Source: Candidatus Atribacteria bacterium (GTDB taxonomy: Bacteria > Bipolaricaulota > Bipolaricaulia > UBA7950 > UBA9294). Taken from it: DNA of 8,761 nucleotides. Every line of letters begins with the position of its first letter. Position 1 is the stretch's first letter. Under the pieces are notes generated by a model. The model was not told where the DNA came from and searched no databases. It worked only from the letters and a program-made list of their open reading frames with translations. The position numbers were made by a program, and so were the translations under genes. Below, piece by piece: positions 6,806-8,761 of the stretch. The stretch is taken from assembly GCA_004525685.1 (NCBI GenBank), contig SPBW01000088.1, positions 1 through 8,761 on the forward strand, given 5' to 3'.

Positions 6806-7119
6806 TCAATCACTCGCCATGCGCCTTTGCATTCCCCATCCGATAAACGTGATAGCTTCTTGGCGCCCTCTGAGTTTGGTCGACCCGGAATGCTTCACCT
6901 CATGCGTACCGTTGAGAAGGGCTTGCACACGATCCGACATGAGGATCTCGCCATCCTTCTCGTGGGTTCCTCAAGGCGTGAAGCGACGTTGACTGCGTCT
7001 CTCGTCGCGGTGCAGCCTATGGCATCATGTGCCTCCTGAGTTGTACGTTTGATGTCGCCACCATACAGGGAGTAGAGGCAGGCTCCAAGCGCGAACTCCT
7101 TGTGGATGACAGAAAGCAT
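6806..7119 (-). pseudogene. Class III adenylate/guanylate cyclase domain remnant
   Basis: On the minus strand the frame entering from 7119 reads RDAVNVASRLEEPT. This is the family's GDxVNxAxRLE signature, in which the Asn helps bind the purine and the Arg the phosphate. At about 6954-6962 the frame changes by one base (AGAAGG where AGAAAGG would keep frame). It continues as KDGEILMSDRVQALL, KHSGSTKLRGRQEAITFIGW and a stop at 6806-6808. EILMSDRV and KLRGRQEAITFI match the ILVS and LKGxxExxxxY ends of cyclase domains. The part before RDAVN (MLSVIHKEFALGACLYSLYG) is poorly recognisable, and the metal-binding aspartates are not visible. It is a broken, 5'-truncated fragment with no function expected. 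Confidence 0.65.
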
Positions 7120-7168
7120 TTCCTAATGGGCACTATCGACGTTCTGAAAGGATCCCGAGGATCCGGTC

Positions 7169-7197
7169 TTGACAAGCAGTGATTTCCTCGGTACTAT
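7169..7197 (+). promoter_or_regulatory. Strong sigma70 promoter of the padR operon
   Basis: TTGACA (7169-7174, exact consensus) and TACTAT (7192-7197) are separated by 17 bases. Transcription should start near 7204, giving a leader of about 24 bases that contains the ribosome site AAAGGAA before ATG 7228. Confidence 0.75.
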
Positions 7198-7213
7198 GCT
7201 TCACGTAGTACGT
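7191..7213. promoter_or_regulatory. PadR-type operator overlapping the -10 box
   Basis: GTACTA (7191-7196) and TAGTAC (7206-7211) form a perfect inverted repeat with nine bases between the arms. A second overlapping symmetry, ACGTA-G-TACGT, lies at 7203-7213. The site covers the -10 box and the expected transcription start, which suits autorepression by the PadR protein encoded directly downstream. Binding by that protein is inferred from position and family habit. Confidence 0.55.
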
Positions 7214-7227
7214 AGAAAGGAATAGCG

Positions 7228-7581
7228 ATGACAAGTTGGATTAGTCAGTTCCGTAGAGGATTACTGGAGTTGTGCGTGTTGAATCTCCTGCAAGTTCAGG
7301 AGGGGCATGGATACCAGATCGTCCAACGCCTCAAGGAGATCGACGGCTTGGATATTCGCGAGAGTACGGTCTACCCGATTCTTGCGAGGATGAAGACCGA
7401 GGGATTCGTCGCGGTACGCGATGAACCCTCGCCAGGAGGACCTCCACGGAGAGTCTTCCGATTATCGGCCTCAGGAAGAGAGAGAATGCGGTCACTTAAT
7501 GCCTATTGGGATCTTCTCACGGAGGCGGTTGATCAGCTTCGCTCAGGAAGAAAGGAAGCATCGGAAGGAAACCTATCATGA
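7228..7581 (+). CDS. PadR family transcriptional regulator
   Basis: The 117-residue protein is a short PadR regulator with the family N-terminus (QFRRGLLELCVLNLL). A winged helix-turn-helix follows, with GHGYQIVQRL, the recognition region ESTVYPILARMKTEGFV and the wing PGGPPRRVFRLSASGRERM. A short C-terminal helix for dimerisation follows (LNAYWDLLTEAVDQL). PadR proteins bind DNA as dimers and usually repress their own operon, often together with membrane proteins or transporters, releasing DNA on stress or ligand. ATG 7228 has AAAGGAA upstream. The stop overlaps the start of the HAAS gene by four bases (ATGA at 7578), so the two are translationally coupled. The inducer is not known. Confidence 0.92.
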   Translation: MTSWISQFRRGLLELCVLNLLQVQEGHGYQIVQRLKEIDGLDIRESTVYPILARMKTEGFVAVRDEPSPGGPPRRVFRLSASGRERMRSLNAYWDLLTEAVDQLRSGRKEASEGNLS

Positions 7582-8147
7582 CCAAATCACGAAAAGCAGA
7601 AAGACTAATTGACAGATACTTAGGCCGCGTAGGAAGCAGGCTGGCACACCTCGATTTCACGGAGCGTCAGGAAGTCCTTGATGGCCTTCGCGCACACATT
7701 CGAGATGAATTGACGAGTCGCAGATCGAATCCGCCCAGTGTGGACGATGTTCGTGCGGTGTTGGCGTCGATGGACGATCCGCAGTCGTATCGAGTCGATG
7801 ACGACATCGACACATCGATTCGGAAGGGACGCGATCGGGCAATTGGAAGGCTTGGCTTCTTCATCCTCTTGGGCGCGATCGGAATCTTTGTCCTCGGACT
7901 CATCTTGGAGTCACTGACCAATGATTCGTGGACGGGGGTTGGGCTCATTGTCAGCGGCATGCTCGTCGTGTGTGCACTGGGCCTCGGAATCGCCGGATGG
8001 CGGAGCCCTTACGGCAAAGCCACCATCATCGGGGCAACGCTGTTGCTGGTGGTTGGGTTGCTTGTCCTTCCTATAGGGAAAGTGACGAACCGATCATCGT
8101 CATCTCAACCCATCATTCACCTGCAGGGTGAGCCCACCGACTTGTAA
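7578..8147 (+). CDS. HAAS-domain membrane protein, PadR partner
   Basis: The 189-residue protein begins with a soluble segment of the HAAS/DUF1700 type: ERLIDRYLGRVGSRLAHLDF, EVLDGLRAHIRDEL and VLASMDDPQSY (about residues 8-71). These modules are typically encoded next to PadR regulators and are thought to act as signalling partners at the membrane. Three hydrophobic helices follow at about 91-110, 119-140 and 148-166, ending in a short Ser/His-containing tail. Start ATG 7578 overlaps the padR stop. The pair probably senses a membrane or envelope condition and controls the operon through PadR; that role is inferred from the pairing. No export target gene is seen in the operon, so the two may regulate each other or distant genes. 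Confidence 0.8.
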   Translation: MTKSRKAERLIDRYLGRVGSRLAHLDFTERQEVLDGLRAHIRDELTSRRSNPPSVDDVRAVLASMDDPQSYRVDDDIDTSIRKGRDRAIGRLGFFILLGAIGIFVLGLILESLTNDSWTGVGLIVSGMLVVCALGLGIAGWRSPYGKATIIGATLLLVVGLLVLPIGKVTNRSSSSQPIIHLQGEPTDL

Positions 8148-8165
8148 GAGCCCAACTTCTACCCA

Positions 8166-8195
8166 GAGAAGGCCATTCGCAAGAATGGCCTTCTC
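8166..8195 (+). terminator. Perfect 13-bp hairpin with GCAA tetraloop after the padR operon
   Basis: GAGAAGGCCATTC and GAATGGCCTTCTC pair without mismatch around a GCAA (GNRA) loop, 19 bases after the HAAS stop. No T-run follows, so intrinsic termination is not certain; it may instead protect the 3' end of the mRNA. Confidence 0.55.
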
Positions 8196-8198
8196 CAA

Positions 8199-8215
8199 GC
8201 AATCCGAAGGATTGC
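8199..8215 (+). terminator. Second short hairpin following the first
   Basis: GCAATCC and GGATTGC pair around GAA, three bases after the previous stem. It also lacks a T-run. The two hairpins stand in tandem directly before the truncated ATPase copy. Confidence 0.4.
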
Positions 8216-8219
8216 CCTA

Positions 8220-8523
8220 TTCAATCAACAGAGTGAACTCGCCGGTGCTGTAGCCTCGTTCCGCACACACGCAGGCGTGGAAGTGGACCTCGTCCTGGAG
8301 AGCCCTGCAGGCGACATGGTTGGCATTGAGGTCAAGACCGCTTCACGCGTTCGGGATGATGATGTGCGCGGACTCGAGCTTCTGAGAGAACTCGCGGGAA
8401 GCAAGTTCCACCGCGGAGTCATCCTTTACGGAGGAAGTGAAAACGTCCCCCCTTGGGAAGAATCTCCACGCCCTTCCGATTGACGCACTCTGGCGGATCG
8501 GATCGCAGAGCGAGAGCGCTTGA
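8220..8523 (+). pseudogene. DUF4143 ATPase 3' fragment with internal deletion and frameshift
   Basis: The fragment matches the C-terminal part of the intact ATPase at 5051-6316. It starts with NQQSELAGAVA, equivalent to residues 232-242 (the winged-helix segment), and jumps in frame to FRTHAGVEVDLVLES (equivalent to residues 335-349), so about 92 codons are deleted. The nuclease-like motif VEVDLVLE...GIEVK is kept. At a run of six C (8447-8452) the frame shifts; removing one C gives VPLGKNLHALPIDALWRI and the same final stop (TGA 8521-8523) as the intact gene. The ATPase domain is absent, so it is a decayed copy. There is no start codon or ribosome site of its own. Confidence 0.8.
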
Positions 8524-8531
8524 TTACACCC

Positions 8532-8616
8532 TTCATGGAACGCATCTGCTGGAGTCCTGACCAGTGGCCGGTCAAGGGGGTCCGAAACTCGGATTGCCGT
8601 CAAGAAGCAGGCCATT
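8532..8616 (+). pseudogene. Flavodoxin-fold oxidoreductase fragment (copy 3)
   Basis: Eight bases after the ATPase-fragment stop comes FMERICW, then QWPVKG, followed after a frameshift by RIAVKKQAI. This matches the same part of copies 1 and 2, starting at the same codons as copy 2. Homology ends near 8616, and the following bases are unrelated. Only about 28 codons remain. Confidence 0.65.
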
Positions 8617-8630
8617 GGGGGGACAGATCA

Positions 8631-8654
8631 GGGCGATGGGTAAACCCACCGCCC
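8631..8654. terminator. Hairpin between convergent sequences, possible terminator
   Basis: GGGCGATGGG and CCCACCGCCC pair with one A-C mismatch on the plus strand (a G-U pair on the minus strand) around TAAA. It lies 18 bases after the stop of the minus-strand gene. T-runs are weak on both sides, so its role as terminator of that gene is likely but not certain. Confidence 0.45.
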
Positions 8655-8671
8655 TTTGTGTCAGCAAGAGG

Positions 8672-8761
8672 CTAGATGTCGCTGATGACCTGGAAACGCA
8701 GGGTCTGCACCAAGAACGGATCTCCACTATCCAAAAGGACGACGATGTCGCAGGGGTCAGA
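8672..8761 (-). CDS. C-terminal end of an unidentified protein, partial
   Basis: The minus-strand frame is open from the right edge to TAG 8672-8674 and gives 29 residues containing CDIVVLLDSGDPFLVQTLRF and ending VISDI. The sequence looks like real coding sequence, with alternating hydrophobic residues and no rare composition, and a hairpin follows the stop at the usual distance. I do not recognise the family. The gene extends beyond the window, so nothing can be said about function. Confidence 0.4.
   Translation of the reverse strand, partial: SDPCDIVVLLDSGDPFLVQTLRFQVISDI

Noticed and set aside
7150..7166. Direct repeat of GGATCC just upstream of the padR promoter
   Set aside because: Two six-base palindromes nine bases apart are short and lie outside the promoter core; I cannot distinguish them from chance.

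Overview
The window (about 8.8 kb, moderate to slightly high G+C by eye) is bacterial. Genes are closely spaced, Shine-Dalgarno sites are clear, and sigma70-type promoters are visible upstream of several genes. The lineage cannot be fixed from the sequence. The mix of a PadR/HAAS pair, a secreted CBM9-like protein, a DUF4143 ATPase and dispersed TTCGCG-rich palindromes suggests an environmental, probably uncultivated bacterium.

Region 1 (1-3923) looks like ordinary chromosome. It starts with the C-terminal end of a GlcD-type FAD-linked oxidase, which abuts tail to tail a minus-strand CorA metal transporter. Then follow, on the plus strand, a small 2TM-domain membrane protein, a CPBP-family intramembrane protease whose frame is broken by one base, and a secreted protein built from two tandem CBM9-like domains.

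Region 2 (3924-7168) is a gene graveyard around one intact gene. It holds a decayed flavodoxin-fold (WrbA/NADPH-dependent FMN reductase-like) gene with a central deletion and frameshifts. Next come imperfect palindromic repeats, and then an intact DUF4143 AAA ATPase (5051-6316) with a strong promoter placed so that its mRNA is probably leaderless. A second copy of the flavodoxin-fold 3' end starts five bases after the ATPase stop. The region ends with another palindromic repeat and a minus-strand remnant of a class III adenylate/guanylate cyclase domain.

Region 3 (7169-8147) is an intact two-gene operon. It encodes a PadR-family repressor and a HAAS-domain, three-helix membrane protein, with overlapping stop and start codons, a near-consensus promoter and an operator-like inverted repeat over the -10 box. 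Two tandem hairpins follow it.

Region 4 (8220-8761) holds a second, truncated copy of the [DUF4143 ATPase 3' end + flavodoxin-fold fragment] module, a hairpin, and the last 29 codons of an unidentified minus-strand gene.

The most notable point is that the ATPase 3' end and a flavodoxin-fold gene fragment occur joined in the same order and almost the same spacing at two places, with related palindromic repeats scattered around the first. This suggests a composite unit that was duplicated or moved. Whether it is a mobile element is inference.
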